NCBI GenBank assembly: GCA_947247005.1
Contig: OX365947.1
Location: 6,925,030 to 6,989,029, forward strand
Direction of reading: 5' to 3'
Origin: Spisula solida
Taxonomy: Eukaryota; Mollusca; Bivalvia; Venerida; Mactridae
DNA length: 64,000 nt
In this document: positions 12,801 through 26,454 of the stretch, one piece after another
Position numbering within the stretch: the stretch's first letter is position 1
Layout of the letters: each line of letters begins with the position of its first letter
Position numbers and translations under genes: made by a program
The notes under the pieces: model-generated
What the model saw: the letters and a program-made list of their open reading frames with translations, nothing else
What the model was told of the DNA's origin: nothing
Databases searched by the model: none

Positions 12801-15800
12801 CCAGGTAACTGCTACCTGTTGACTGCAGTAATGGGCGTCTCCCTTCCAGATAACCGCTTCCTGTTGACTGAAGTAATGGACGTATACCTTCCAGCTAACT
12901 GCTACCTGTTGACTGCAGTAATGGACATCTCCCTTCCAGGTAACTGCTACATGTTGACTGCAGTAATGGACGTCTCCCATCCAGGTAACTGCTACATGTT
13001 GACTGCAGTAATGGACATCTACCTTCCAGGTAACTACTACCTGTTGACTGCAGTAATGGACGTCTCCCTTCCAGGTAACTGCTACATGTTGACTGCAGTA
13101 ATGGACGTCTCCCTTCCAGGTAACTGCTAACTGTTGACTGCAGTAATGGACGTCTCCCTTCCAGGTAACTGCTACCTGTTGACTGCAGTAATGGAAGTCC
13201 CCCATCCAGGTAACTGCTACATGTTGACTGCAGTAATGGACATCTACCTTCCAGGTAACTACTACCTGTTGACTGCAGTAATGGACGTCTCCCTTCCAGG
13301 TAACTGCTACATGTTGACTGCAGTAATGGACGTCTCCCTTCCAGGTAACTGCTAACTGTTGACTGCAGTAATGGACGTCTCCCTTCCAGGTAACTGCTAC
13401 CTGTTGACTGCAGTAATGGTTGTCCCCCTTCCAGGTAACTGCTACATGTTGACTGCAGTTAATGGACGTCTTCCTTCCAGGTAACTGCTACATGTTGACT
13501 GTGGTAATGGTTGTCTCCCCTCCAGGTAACTGCTACATGTTGACTGCAGTAATGGTTGTCTCCTCTCCAGGTAACTGCAACATGTTGACTGCAGTAATGA
13601 ACGCCTTCCTTCGAGATAACTCTACATGTTGACTGCAGAAAAGGACGTCTCCCTTCCAGGTAACTGCTACATGTTGACTGCAGTAATGGACGTCTCCCTT
13701 CCAGGTAACTGCTACCTGTTGACTGCAGTAATGGATGTCTTCCTTCCAGGTAACTCTACATGTTGACTGCAGTAATGGACGTCTCCCTTCCAGGTAACTG
13801 CTACATGTCGACTGCAGTAATGGACGTCTCCCTTCTAGCTAACTGCTACATGTTGACTGCAGTAATGGACGTCTCCCTTCCAGGTAACTGCTACATGTTG
13901 ACTGCAGTAATGAACGTCTTCCTTCGAGATAACTCAACATGTTGACTGCAGTAATGGACGTCTCCCTTCCAGGTAACTGCTACATGTTGACTGCAGTAAT
14001 GGACGTCTCCCTTCCAGGTAACTGCTACCTGTTGACTGCAGTAATGGACGTCTCCCTTCCAGGTAACTGCTACCTGTTGACTGCAGTAATGGATGTCTCC
14101 CTTCCAGGTAACTGCTACCTGTTGACTGCAGTAATGGGCGTCTCCCTTTCAGGTAACTGCTTCCTGTTGACTGAAGTAATGGACGTATACCTTCCAGCTA
14201 ACTGCAACCTGTTGACTGCAGTAATGGACATCTCCCTTCCAGGTAACTGCTACATGTTGACTGCAGTAATGGACATCTACCTTCCAGGTAACTGCTACAT
14301 GTTGACTGCAGTAATGGACGTCTCCCATCCAGTTAACTACTACATGTTGACTGCAGTAATGGCATCTCCCTTCCAGGTAACTGCTACATGTTGACTGCAG
14401 CAATGAACGTCTTCCTTCGAGATAACTCTACATGTTGACTGCAGTAATGGACGTCTCCCTTCCAGGTAACTGCTACATGTTGACTGCAGTAATGGACGTC
14501 TCCCTTCCAGGTAACTGCTACCTGTTGACTGCAGTAATGGACGTCTCCCTTCCAGGTAACTGCTACCTGTTGACTGCAGTAATGGACGTCTCCCTTCCAG
14601 GTAACTGCTACCTGTTGACTGCAGTAATGGGCGTCTCCCTTCCAGGTAACTGCTTCCTGTTGACTGAAGTAATGGACGTATACCTTCCAGCTAACTGCTA
14701 CCTGTTGACTGCAGTAATGGACATCTCCCTTCCAGGTTACTGCTACATGTTGACTGCAGTAATGGACATCTACCTTCCAGGTAACTGCTACATGTTGACT
14801 GCAGTAATGGACGTCTCCCATCCAGTTAACTACTACATGTTGACTGCAGTAATGGACGTCTCCCTTCCAGGTAACTGCTACATGTTGACTGCAGTAATGG
14901 ACGTCTCCCTTCCAGGTAACTGCTAACTGTTGACTGCAGTAATGGACGTCTCCCTTCCAGGTAACTGCTACCTGTTGACTGCAGTAATGGAAGTCCCCCA
15001 TCCAGGTAACTGCTACATGTTGACTGCAGTAATGGACGTCTTCCTTCCAGGTAACTGCTACCTGTTGACTGCAGTAATGGACGTCTCCCTTCCAGCTAAC
15101 TGCTACCTGTTGACTGCAGTAATGGACGTCCCCCATCCAGGTAACTGCTACAGGTTGACTGCAATAATGGACGTCTTCCTTCCAGGAAACTGCTACATGT
15201 TGACTGCAGTAATGGGCGTCTCCCTTCCAGGTAACTGCTACATGTTGACTGCAGTAATGGACGTCTTCCTTCCAGCTAACTGCTACATGTTGATTGCAGT
15301 AATGGACGTCATCCTTTAAGACAACTGCTACCTGTTGACTGCAGTAATGGACGTCTTACTTCCAGCTGACTTTTTCCTGTTGACTGCATAAATGGACTTC
15401 TACCTTCCAGCTGACTGCTACCTGTTGACTGCAGTAATGGACGTCTTCCTTTAAAATACCTTCTACCTGTTGACTGCAGTAATGGACATCTTCCTTTAAA
15501 ATAACTGCTACCTGTTGACTGCAGTAATGTGCGTTTTCCTTCCAGGTAACTGCTACCTGTTGACTGCAGTAATGGACGTCTCCCATCCAGGTAACTTTAC
15601 CTGTTGACTTCAGTAATGGTTGTCTCCCTTCCAGGTAACTGCTACATGTTGACTGCAGTAATGGACGTCTTCCTTCCAGCTAACTGCTAAATGTTGACTG
15701 TAGTAATGGTTGTCTCCCCTCCAGGTAACTGCTACATGTTGACTGCAGTAATGGTTGTCTCCTCTCCAGGTAACTGCTACATGTTGACTGCAGTAATGAA

Positions 15801-18800
15801 CGTCTTCCTTCGAGATAACTCTACATGTTGACTGCAGAAAAGGACGTCTCCCTTCCAGGTAACTGCTACATGTTGACTGCAGTAATGGACGTCTCCCTTC
15901 CAGGTAATTGCTACCTGTTGACTGCAGTGATGGACATCTCCCTTCCAGGTAACTCTACATGTTGACTGCAGTAATGGACATCTGCCTTCCAGGTAACTGC
16001 TACATGTTGACTGCAGTAATGGACGTCTCCCATCCAGGTAACTGCTACATGTTGACTGCAGTAATGGACGTCTCCCTTCCAGGTAACTGCTACATGTCGA
16101 CTGCAGTAATGGACATCTCCCTTCTAGGTAACTGCTACATGTTGACTGCAGTAATGGACGTCTCCCTTCCAGGTAACTGCTACATGTAGACTGCAGTAAT
16201 GAACGTCTTCATTCGAGATAACTCTACATGTTGACTGCAGTAATGGACGTCTCCCTTCCAGGTAACTGCTACATGTTGACTGCAGTAATGGACGTCTCCC
16301 TTCCTGGTAACTGCTACATGTTGACTGCAGTAATGAACGTCTTCCTTCGAGATAACTCTACATCTTGACTGCAGTAATGGACGTCTCCCTTCCAGGTAAC
16401 TGCTACATGTTGACTGCAGTAATGGACGTCTCCCTTCCAGCTAACTGCTACCTGTTGACTGCAGTAATGGACGTCTCCCTTCCAGGTAACTGCTACCTGT
16501 TGACTGCAGTAATGGACGTCTTCCTTCCAGGTAACTGCTACCTGTTGACTGCAGTAATGGGCGTCTCCCTTCCAGGTAACTGCTTCCTGTTGACTGAAGT
16601 AATGGACGTATACCTTCCAGCTAACTGCTACCTGTTGACTGCAGTAATGGACATCTCCCTTCCAGGTAACTGCTACATGTTGACTGCAGTAATGGACATC
16701 TACCTTCCAGGTAACTGCTACATGTTGACTGCAGTAATGGACGTCTCCCATCCAGGTAACTACTACATGTTGACTGCAGTAATGGACGTCTCCCTTCCAG
16801 GTAACTGCTACCTGTTGACTGCAGTAATGGACGTCTCCCTTCCAGGTAACTGCTACATGTTGACTGCAGTAATGGACGTCTCCCTTCCAGGTAACTGCTA
16901 ACTGTTGACTGCAGTAATGGACGTCTCCCTTCCAGGTAACTGCTACCTGTTGACTGCAGTAATGGAAGTCCCCGATCCAGGTAACTGCTACATGTTGACT
17001 GCAGTAATGGACGTCTTCCTTCCAGGTAACTGCTACCTGTTGACTGCAGTAATGGACGTCTCCCTTCCAGCTAACTGCTACCTGTTGACTGCAGTAATGG
17101 ACGTCCCCCATCCAGGTAACTGCTACAGGTTGACTGCAATAATGGACGTCTTCCTTCCAGGAAACTGCTACATGTTGACTGCAGTAATGGGCGTCTCCCT
17201 TCCAGGTAACTGCTACATGTTGACTGCAGTAATGGACGTCTTCCTTCCAGCTAACTGCTACATGTTAATTGCAGTAATGGACGTCATCCTTCAAGACAAC
17301 TGCTACCTGTTGACTGCAGTAATGGACGTCTCCCTTCCAGGTAACTGCTACCTGTTGACTGCAGTAATGGACGTCTCCCTTCCAGCTAACTGCTACCTGT
17401 TGACTGCAGTAATGGACGTCTCCCTTCCAGGTAACTGCTACCTGTTGACTGCAGTAATGGGCGTCTCCCTTCCAGGTAACTGCTTCCTGTTGACTGAAGT
17501 AATGGACGTATACCTTCCAGCTAACTGCTACCTGTTGACTGCAGTAATGGACATCTCCCTTCCAGGTAACTGCTACATGTTGACTGCAGTAATGGACATC
17601 TACCTTCCAGGTAACTGCTACATGTTGACTGCAGTAATGGACGTCTCCCATCCAGGTAACTACTACATGTTGACTGCAGTAATGGACGTCTCCCTTCCAG
17701 GTAACTGCTATCTGTTGACTGCAGTAATGGACGTCTCCCTTCCAGGTAACTGCTACATGTTGACTGCAGTAATGGACGTCTCCCTTCCAGGTAACTGCTA
17801 ACTGTTGACTGCAGTAATGGACGTCTCCCTTCCAGGTAACTGCTACCTGTTGACTGCAGTAATGGAAGTCCCCCATCGAGGTAACTGCTACATGTTGACT
17901 GCAGCAATGGACGTCTTCATTCCAGGTAACTGCTACCTGTTGACTGCAGTAATGGAAGTCCCCCTTCCAGGTAACTGCTACATGTTGACTGCAGTAATGG
18001 ACGTCATCCTTCAAGACAACTGCTACCCTTTGACTGCAGTAATGGACGTCTCCCTTCCAGCTAACTGCTACCTGCTGACTGCGGTAATGGACGTCCCCCA
18101 TCCAGGTAACTGCTACAGGTTGACTGCAATAATGGACGTCTTCCTTCCAGGAAACTGCTGCATGTTGACTGCAGTAATGTGCGTCTTCCTTCCAGGTAAC
18201 TTTACCTGTTGACTGCAGTAATGGTTGTCTCCCTTCCAGGTAACTGCTACATGTTGACTGCAGTAATGGACGTCTTCCTTCCAGGTAACTGCTACATTTT
18301 GACAGCAGTAATGAACGTCTTCCATCGAGATAACTCTACATGTTGACTGCAGAAAAGGACGTCTCCCTTCCAGGTAACTGCTCAATGTTGACTGCAGTAA
18401 TGGACGTCTCCCTTCCAGGTAACTGCTACCTGTTGACTGCAGTTATGGATGTCTTCCTTCCAGGTAACTCTACATGTTGACTGCAGTAATGGACGTCTCC
18501 CTTCCAGGTAACTGCTACATGTCGACTGCAGTAATGGACGTCTCCCTTCTAGGTAACTGCTACATGTTGACTGCAGTAATGGACGTCTCCCTTCCAGGTA
18601 ACTGCTACATGTTGACTGCAGTAATGAACGTCTTCCTTCGAGATAACCCTACATGTTGACTGCAGTAATGGACGTCTCCCTTCCAAGTAACTGCTACATG
18701 TTGACTGCAGTAATGGACGTCTCCCTTCCAGGTAACTGCTACCTGTTGACTGCAGTAATGGACGTCTCCCTTCCAGCTAACTGCTACCTGTTGGCTGCAG

Positions 18801-21800
18801 TAATGGACGTCTCCCTTCCAGGTAACTGCTACCTGTTGACTGCAGTAATGGGCGTCTCCCTTCCAGGTAACAGCTTCCTGTTAACTGAAGTAATGGACGT
18901 ATACCGTCCAGCTAACTGCTACCTGTTGACTGCAGTAATGGACATCTCCCTTCCAGGTAACTGCTACATGTTGACTGCAGTAATGGACATCTACCTTCCA
19001 GGTAACTGCTACATGTTGACTGCAGTAATGGACGTCTCCCATCCAGGTAACTACTACATGTTGACTGCAGTAATGGACGTCTCCCTTCCAGGTAACTGCT
19101 ATCTGTTGACTGCAGTAATGGACGTCTCCCTTCCAGGTAACTGCTACATGTTGACTGCAGTAATGGACGTCTCCCTTCCAGGTAACTGCTAACTGTTGAC
19201 TGCAGTAATGGACGTCTCCCTTCCAGGTAACTGCTACCTGTTGACTGCAGTAATGGAAGTCCCCCATCCAGGTAACTGCTACATGTTGACTGCAGCAATG
19301 GACGTCTTCCTTCCAGGTAACTGCTACCTGTTGACTGCAGTAATGGAAGTCCCCCATCCAGGTAACTGCTACATGTTGACTGCAGTAATGGACGTCTTCC
19401 TTCCAGGTAACTGCTACCTGTTGACTGCAGTAATGGACGTCTCCCTTCCAGGTAACTGCTACCTGTTGACTGCGGTAATGGACGTCCCCCATCCAGGTAA
19501 CTGCTACAGGTTGACTGCAATAATGGACGTCTTCCTTCCAGGAAACTGCTACATGTTGACGGCAGTAATGGGCGTCTCCCTTCCAGGTAACTGCTACCTG
19601 TTGACTGCAGTAATGGACGTCTTCCTTCCAGCTTACTGCTACATGTTGATTGCAGTAATGGACGTCATCCTTCAAGACAACTGCTACCTGTTGTCTGCAG
19701 TAATGGACGTCTTCCTTTAAAATAACTTCTACCTGTTGACTGCAGTAATGGACATCTTCCTTTAAAATAACTGCTACCTGTTGACTGCAGTAATGTGCGT
19801 CTTCCTTCCAGGTAACTGCTATCTGTTGACTGCAGTAATGGACGTCTCCCATCCAGGTAACTTTACCTGTTGACTGCAGTAATGGTTGTCTCCCTTCCAG
19901 GTAACTGCTACATGTTGACTGCAGTAATGGACGTCTTCCTTCCAGGTAACTGCTACATGTTGGCTGTAGTAATGGTTGTCTCCCCTCCAGGTAACTGTTA
20001 CATGTTGGCTGCAGTAATGGACGTCTCCCCTCCAGGTAACTGCTACATGTTGGCTGTAGTAATGGTTGTCTCCCCTCCAGGTGACTGCTACATGTTGACT
20101 GCAGTAATGAACGTCTTCCTTCGAGATAACTCTACATGTTGACTGCAGAAAAGGACGTCTCCCTTCCAGGTTACTGCTACATGTTGACTGCTGTAATGGA
20201 CGTCTCCCTTCCAGGTAACTGCTACCTGTTGACTGCAGTAATGGATGTCTTCCTTCCAGGTAACTCTACATGTTGACTGCAGTAATGGACGTCTCCCTTC
20301 CAGGTAACTGCTACCTGTCGACTGCAGTAATGGATGTCTCCCTTCTAGGTAACTGCTACATGTTGACTGCAGTAATGGACGTCTCCCTTCCAGGTAACTG
20401 CTACATGTTGACTGCAGTAGTGAACGTCTTCCTTCGAGATAACTCTACATGTTGACTGCAGTAATGGACGTCTCCCTTCAAGGAAACTGCTACATGTTGA
20501 CTGCAGTAATGGACGTCTCCCTTCCAGGTAACTGCTACCTGTTGACTGCAGTAATGGACGTCTCCCTTCCAGGTTACTGCTACCTGTTGACTGCAGTAAT
20601 GGACGTCTCCCTTCCAGGTAACTGCTACCTGTTGACTGCAGTAATGGGCGTCTCCCTTCCAGGTAACTGCTTTCTGTTGACTGAAGTAATGGACGTATAC
20701 CTTCCAGCTAACTGCTACCTGTTGACTGCAGTAATGGACATCTACCTTCCAGGTAACTGCTACCTGTTGACTGAAGTAATGGACGTCTCCCTTCCAGGTA
20801 ACTGCTACATGTTGACTGCAGTAATGGACGTCTCCCTTCCAGGTAACTGCTAACTGTTGACTGCAGTAATGGACGTCTCCCTTCCAGGTAACTGCTACAG
20901 GTTGACTGCAGTAATGGAAGTCCCCCATCCAGGTAACTGCTACATGTTGACTGCAGTAATGGACGTCTTCCTTCCAGGTAACTGCTACCTGTTGACTGCA
21001 GTAATGGACGTCTCCCTTCCAGGTAACTGCTACCTGTTGACTGCAGAAATGGACCTCCCCCATCCAGGTAACTGCTACAGGTTGACTGCAATAATGGACG
21101 TCTTCCTTGCAGGAAACTGCTACATGTTGACTGCAGTAATGGGCGTCTCCCTTCCAGGTAACTGCTACATGTTGACTGCAGTAATGGACGTCTTCCTTCC
21201 AGCTAACTGCTACATGTTGATTGCAGTAATGGACGTCATCCTTCAAGACAACTGCTACCTGTTGACTGCAGTAATGGACGTCTTACTTCCAGCTGACTTT
21301 TTCCTGTTGACTGCATAAATGGACTTCTACCTTCCAGCTGACTGCTACCTGTTGACTGCAGTAATGGACGTCTTCCTTTAAAATAACTTCTACCTGTTGA
21401 CTGCAGTAATGGACATCTTCCTTTAAAATAACTGCTACCTGTTGACTGCAGTAATGTGCGTCTTCCTTCCAGGTAACTGCTACCTGTTGACTGCAGTAAT
21501 GGACGTCTCCCATCCAGGTAACTTTACCTGTTGACTGCAGTAATGGTTGTCTTCCTTCCAGGTAACTGCTACATGTTGACTGCAGTAATGGACGTCTTCC
21601 TTCCAGGTAACTGCTACATGTTGACTGCAGTAATGGACGTCTTCCTTCCAGGTAACTGCTACATGTTGACTGCAGTAATGGTTGTCTCCTCTCCAGGTAA
21701 CTGCTACATGTTGACTGCAGTAATGGACGTCTCCCTTCCAGGTAACTGCTACATGTTGACTGTAGTAATGGTTGTCTCCCCTCCAGGTAACTGCTACATG

Positions 21801-24049
21801 TTGACTGCAGTAATGGTTGTCTCCTCTCCAGGTAACTGCTACATGTTGACTGCAGTAATGAACGTCTCCCTTCCAGGTAACTGCTACATGTTGACTGCAG
21901 TAATGGACGTCTCCCTTCCAGGTAACTGCTACATGTTGACTGCAGTAATGAACGTCTTCCTTCGAGATAACTCTACATGTTGACTGCAGTAATGGACGTC
22001 TCCCTTCCAGGTAACTGCTACATGTTGACTGCAGTAATGGACGTCTCCCTTCCAGGTAACTGCTACCTGTTGACTGCAGTAATGGACGTCTCCCTTCCAG
22101 GTAACTGCTACCTGTTGACTGCAGTAATGGACGTCTCCCTTCCAGGTAACTGCTCCCTGTTGACTGCAGTAATGGGCGTCTCCCTTCCAGGTAACTGCTT
22201 CCTGTTGACTGAAGTAATGGACGTATACCTTCCAACTAACTGCTACCTGTTGACTGCAGTAATGGACATCTCCCTTCAAGGTAACTGCTACATGTTGACT
22301 GCAGTAATGGACATCTACCTTCCAGGTAACTGCTACATGTTGACTGCAGTAATGGACGTCTCCCATCCAGGTAACTACTACATGTTGACTGCAGTAATGG
22401 ACGTCTCCCTTCCAGGTAACTGCTACCTGTTGACTGCAGTAATGGACGTCTCCCTTCCAGGTAACTGCTACATGTTGACTGCAGTAATGGACGTCTCCCT
22501 TCCAGGTAACTGCTAACTGTTGACTGCAGTAACGGATGTCTCCCTTCCAGGTAACTGCTAACTGTTGACTGCAGTAATGGACGTCTCCCTTCCAGGTAAC
22601 TGCTACCTGTTGACTGCAGTAATGGAAGTCCCCCATCCAGGTAACTGCTACATGTTGACTGCAGTAATGGACGTCTCCCTTCCAGGTAACTGCTACCTGT
22701 TGACTGCAGTAATGGACGTCTCCCTTCCAGGTAACTGCTACATGTTGACTGCAGTAATGAACGTCTTCCTTCGAGATAACTCTACATGTTGACTGCAGTA
22801 ATGGACTTCTCCCTTCCAGGTAACTGCTACATGTTGACTGCAGTAATGGACGTCTCCCTTCCAGGTAACTGCTACCTGTTGACTGCAGTAATGGACGTCT
22901 CCCTTCCAGGTAACTGCTACCTGTTGACTGCAGTAATGGACGTCTCCCTTCCAGGTAACTGCTACCTGTTGACTGCAGTAATAGGCGTATACTTTCCAGC
23001 TAACTGCTACCTGTTGACTGCAGTTATGGACATCTCCCTTCCAGGTAACTGCTACATGTTGACTGCAGTAATGGACATCTACCTTCCAGGTAACTGCTAC
23101 ATGTTGACTGCAGTAATGGACGTCTCCCATCCAGGTAACTACTACATGTTGACTGCAGTAATGGACGTCTCCCTTCCAGGTAACTGCTACCTGTTGACTG
23201 CAGTAATGGACGTCTCCCTTCCAGGTAACTGCTACATGTTGACTGCAGTAATGGACGTCTTCCTTCCAGGTAACTGCTACATGTTGACTGCAGTAATGGA
23301 CGTCTCCCTTCCAGGTAACTGCTATATGTCGACTGCAGTAATGGACGTCTCCCTTCGAGGTAACTGCTACATGTTGACTGCAGTAATGGGCGTCTCCCTT
23401 CCAGGTAACTGCTATATGTCGACTGCAGTAATGGACGTCTCCCTTCTAGGTAACTGCTACATGTTGACTGCAGTAATGGGCGTCTCTCTTCCAGGTAACT
23501 GCTACATGTTGACTGCAGTAATGAACGTCTTCCTTCGAGATAACTCTACATGTTGACTGCAGTAATGGACGTCTCCCTTCCAGGTAACTGCTACATGTTG
23601 ACTGCAGTAATGGACATCTCCCTTCCAGGTAACTGCTACCTGTTGACTGCAGTAATGGACGTCTCCCTTCCAGGTAACTGCTACCTGTTGACTGCAGTAA
23701 TGGACGTCTCCCTTCCAGGTAACTGCTACCTGTTGACTGCAGTAATGGACGTCTCCCTTCCAGGTAACTGCTACCTGTTGACTGCAGTAATGGGCGTCTC
23801 CCTTCCAGGTAACTGCTACCTGTTGACTGCAGTAATGGACGTCTCCCTTCCAGGTAACTGCTACCTGTTGACTGCAGTAATGGGCGTCTCCCTTCCAGGT
23901 AACTGCTAACTGTTGACTGAAGTAATGGACGTATACCTTCCAGCTAATTGCTACCTGTTGACTGCAGTAATGGACATCTCCCTTCCAGGTAACTGCTACA
24001 TGTTGACTGCAGTAATGGACATCTACCTTCCAGGTAACTGCTACATGTT

Positions 24050-24912
24050 GACTGCAGTAATGGACGTCACCTATACAGCTTACTGCAACCTGTTGACTGC
24101 AGTAATGGACGTCTTCCTTCCAGCTAACTGCAACCTGTTGACTGCAGTATTGGACATCTTCCTTCCAGCTAACTGTTACATGTTGACTGCAGTAATGGGC
24201 GTCTTCCTTCCAGCTAACTGCTACCTGTTGACTTCAGTAATGGACGTCTCCCTTCCAGGTAACTGCTACCTGTTGACTTCAGTAATGGATGTCTTCCTTC
24301 CAGCTTCATTTTTGTAACTGCTACTTGTTGACTTTAGTATTGGATGTCTTCGTTCCAGCTAACTGCTACCTGTTGACTTCAGTAATGGACGTCTCTCTTC
24401 CAGCTAACTCTACCTGTTGACTGCAGTAATGGACGTCTCCCACCAGCTAACTGCAACCTGTTGACTGCAGTAATGGACGTCTTCCTTCCAGCTAACTGCT
24501 ACCTGTTGACTTCAGTAATGGACGTCTTCCTTCCAGCTAACTGCTGCCTGTTGACTTTAGTAATGGATGCTTTCCTTACAGCTAACTGCTACATGTTGAC
24601 TGCAGTAATTGACGTCTTCCTTCCAGTTAACTGCTACCTGTTGACTTCAGTAATGGATGTCTTCCTTCCAGCTTCATTTTTGTAACTTCTACTTGTTGAC
24701 TGTAGTATTGGACGTCTTCCTTCCAGCTAACTGCTACCTGTTGACTTCAGTAATGGACGTCTCTCTTCCAGCTAACTCTACCTGTTGACTGCAGTAATGG
24801 ACGTCTCCCACCAGCTAACTGCAACCTGTTGACTTTAGTAATGGACGTCTTCCTTCCAGCTAACTGCTACCTGTTGACTTCAGTAATGGACCTGTCTCTT
24901 CCAGCTTACTGT
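24050..24912. repeat. Degenerate right edge of Sat1
   Basis: The last 860 bp of the array carry far more substitutions and small indels than the interior (for example CACCTATACAGCTTACTGC, CAGCTTCATTTTTGTAAC, GACTTTAGTATTGGATG). A block of about 368 bp is repeated here: CAGCTTCATTTTTGTAAC occurs at 24,301 and 24,669 with matching flanks. A decayed edge beside a homogeneous core is what unequal crossing-over predicts for the true end of a satellite array. The array stops abruptly at the Sat2 junction. Confidence 0.85.
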
Positions 24913-26397
24913 GTCTCAATCACCCTCATATCAGAGACCAACCTCCTTCACTGAGTCTCAATCACCCTCATATTAGAGACCAACCTCCCTCACTCAGTCT
25001 CAATCACCCTCATATCAGAGACCAACCTCCCTCACGAAGTCTCAATCACCCTCATATCAGAGACCAACCTCCCTCACTGAGTCTCAATCACCCTCATATC
25101 AGAAACCAACCTCCCTGACAGAGTCTCAATCACCCTCATATCAGAGACCAACCTCCCTCACTGAGTCTCAATCACTCTCATATCAGAGACCAACCTCCTT
25201 CACTGAGTCTCAACCACCCTCATATCAGAGACCAACCTCCCTCACTCAGTCTCAATCACCCTCATATCAGAGACCAACCTCCCTCACTCAGTCTCAATCA
25301 CCCTCATATCAGAGACCAACCTCCCTGACAAAGTCTCAATCACCCTCATATCAGAGACCAACCTCCCTCACTGAGTCTCAATCACCCTCATATCAGAGAC
25401 CAACCTCCCTCACTCAGTCACAATCACCCTCATATCAGAAACCAACCTCCCTGACAGAGTCTCAATCACCCTCATATCAGAGACCAACCTCCCTCACTGA
25501 GTCTCAATCACCCTCATATCAGAGACCAACCTCCCTCAATGAGTCTCAATCACCCTCATATCAGAGACCAACCTCCCTCACTCAGTCTCAATCACCCTCA
25601 TATCAGAAACCAACCTCCCTCACTGAGTCTCAATCACCCTCATATCAGAGACCAACCTCCCTCACTCAGTCACAATCACCCTCATATCAGAAACCAACCT
25701 CCCTGACAGAGTCTCAATCACCCTCATATCAGAGACCAACCTCCCTCACTGAGTCTCAATCACCCTCATATCAGAGACCAACCTCCCTCAATGAGTCTCA
25801 ATCACCCTCATATCAGAGACCAACCTCCCTCACTCAGTCTCAATCACCCTCATATCAGAAACCAACCTCCCTGGCAGAGTCTCAATCACCCTCATATCAG
25901 AGACCAACCTCCCTCACTGAGTCTCAATCACCCTCATATCAGAAACCAACCTCCTTCACTGAGTCTCAATCACCTTCATATCAGAGACCAACCTCCTTCA
26001 CTGAGTCTCAATCACCCTCATATCAGAGACCAACCTCCCTCACTGAGTCTCAATCACCCTCATATCAGAGACCAACCTCCCTCACTGAGTCTCAATCACC
26101 CTCATATTAGAGACCAACCTCTCTAACTTAGTCTCAATCACACTCATATCAGAGACCAACCTCCCTGACAGAGTCTCAATCACCCTCATATCAGAGACCA
26201 ACCTCCTTCACTGAGTCTCAATCACCTTCATATCAGAGACCAACCTCCTTCACTGAGTCTCAATCACCCTCATATCAGAGACCAACCTCCCTCACTGAGT
26301 CTGAATCACCCTCATATCAGAGACCAACCTCCCTCACTGAGTCTGAATCACCCTCACATCAGAGACCACCTCCCTCACTGAATCACAATCACCCTTA
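24913..26397. repeat. Sat2: 42-bp tandem array
   Basis: About 35 copies of a 42-bp unit, GTCTCAATCACCCTCATATC followed by AGAGACCAACCTCCCTCACT and GA. Each unit contains GTCTC and GAGAC as an inverted pair 16 bases apart, so single-stranded copies could fold into small hairpins. The array follows Sat1 without a spacer. A 14-residue open repeat (SLNHPHIRDQPPSL) arises because 42 is divisible by 3. There are no spacers, so this is not a CRISPR array. Confidence 0.96.
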
Positions 26398-26454
26398 TAT
26401 ATAAATGCAGCGACTTCCTCTGAGAACTTTTAGTCACTCATTAGGTTTGGACTA

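Larger units (their letters stand above)
1..24912. repeat. Sat1: 45-bp satellite array with higher-order structure
   Basis: The monomer is 45 bp: TTGACTGCAGTAATGGACGT followed by CTCCCTTCCAGGTAACTGCT and ACATG (or ACCTG). About 550 copies run to about 24,912, and the array is cut by the left edge. Variant monomers (CTCCCATCCAG, CTTCCTTCCAG, TTTAAAATAAC, GGTTGTCTCC, and 44-bp units with AACTCTACATG or AACTTTACCTG) recur in fixed order and define a higher-order repeat. Positions 1 to about 8,000 recur at +4,805. From about 8,630 to 9,680 the offset is 4,761, because the second copy lacks one monomer near 8,030 and gained one C near 8,624. Both strands are open for up to 319 codons because 45 is divisible by 3. 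Most variation is non-synonymous in either frame and the 44-bp units break the frame, so I read these frames as non-coding. PstI (CTGCAG) and AatII (GACGTC) sites recur in most monomers. Confidence 0.97.

Noticed and set aside
95..24685. Dozens of open frames of 60-320 codons on both strands encoding LTAVMDVSLPGNCYM or VHYCSQHVAVTWKGD repeats
   Set aside because: They follow from a 45-bp unit lacking stops in these frames. Both strands are open at once, changes are mostly non-synonymous, and 44-bp units break the frames.
24913..26397. CRISPR-like regular repeat spacing
   Set aside because: Units are contiguous 42-mers with no unique spacers, no cas genes, and a eukaryotic context.
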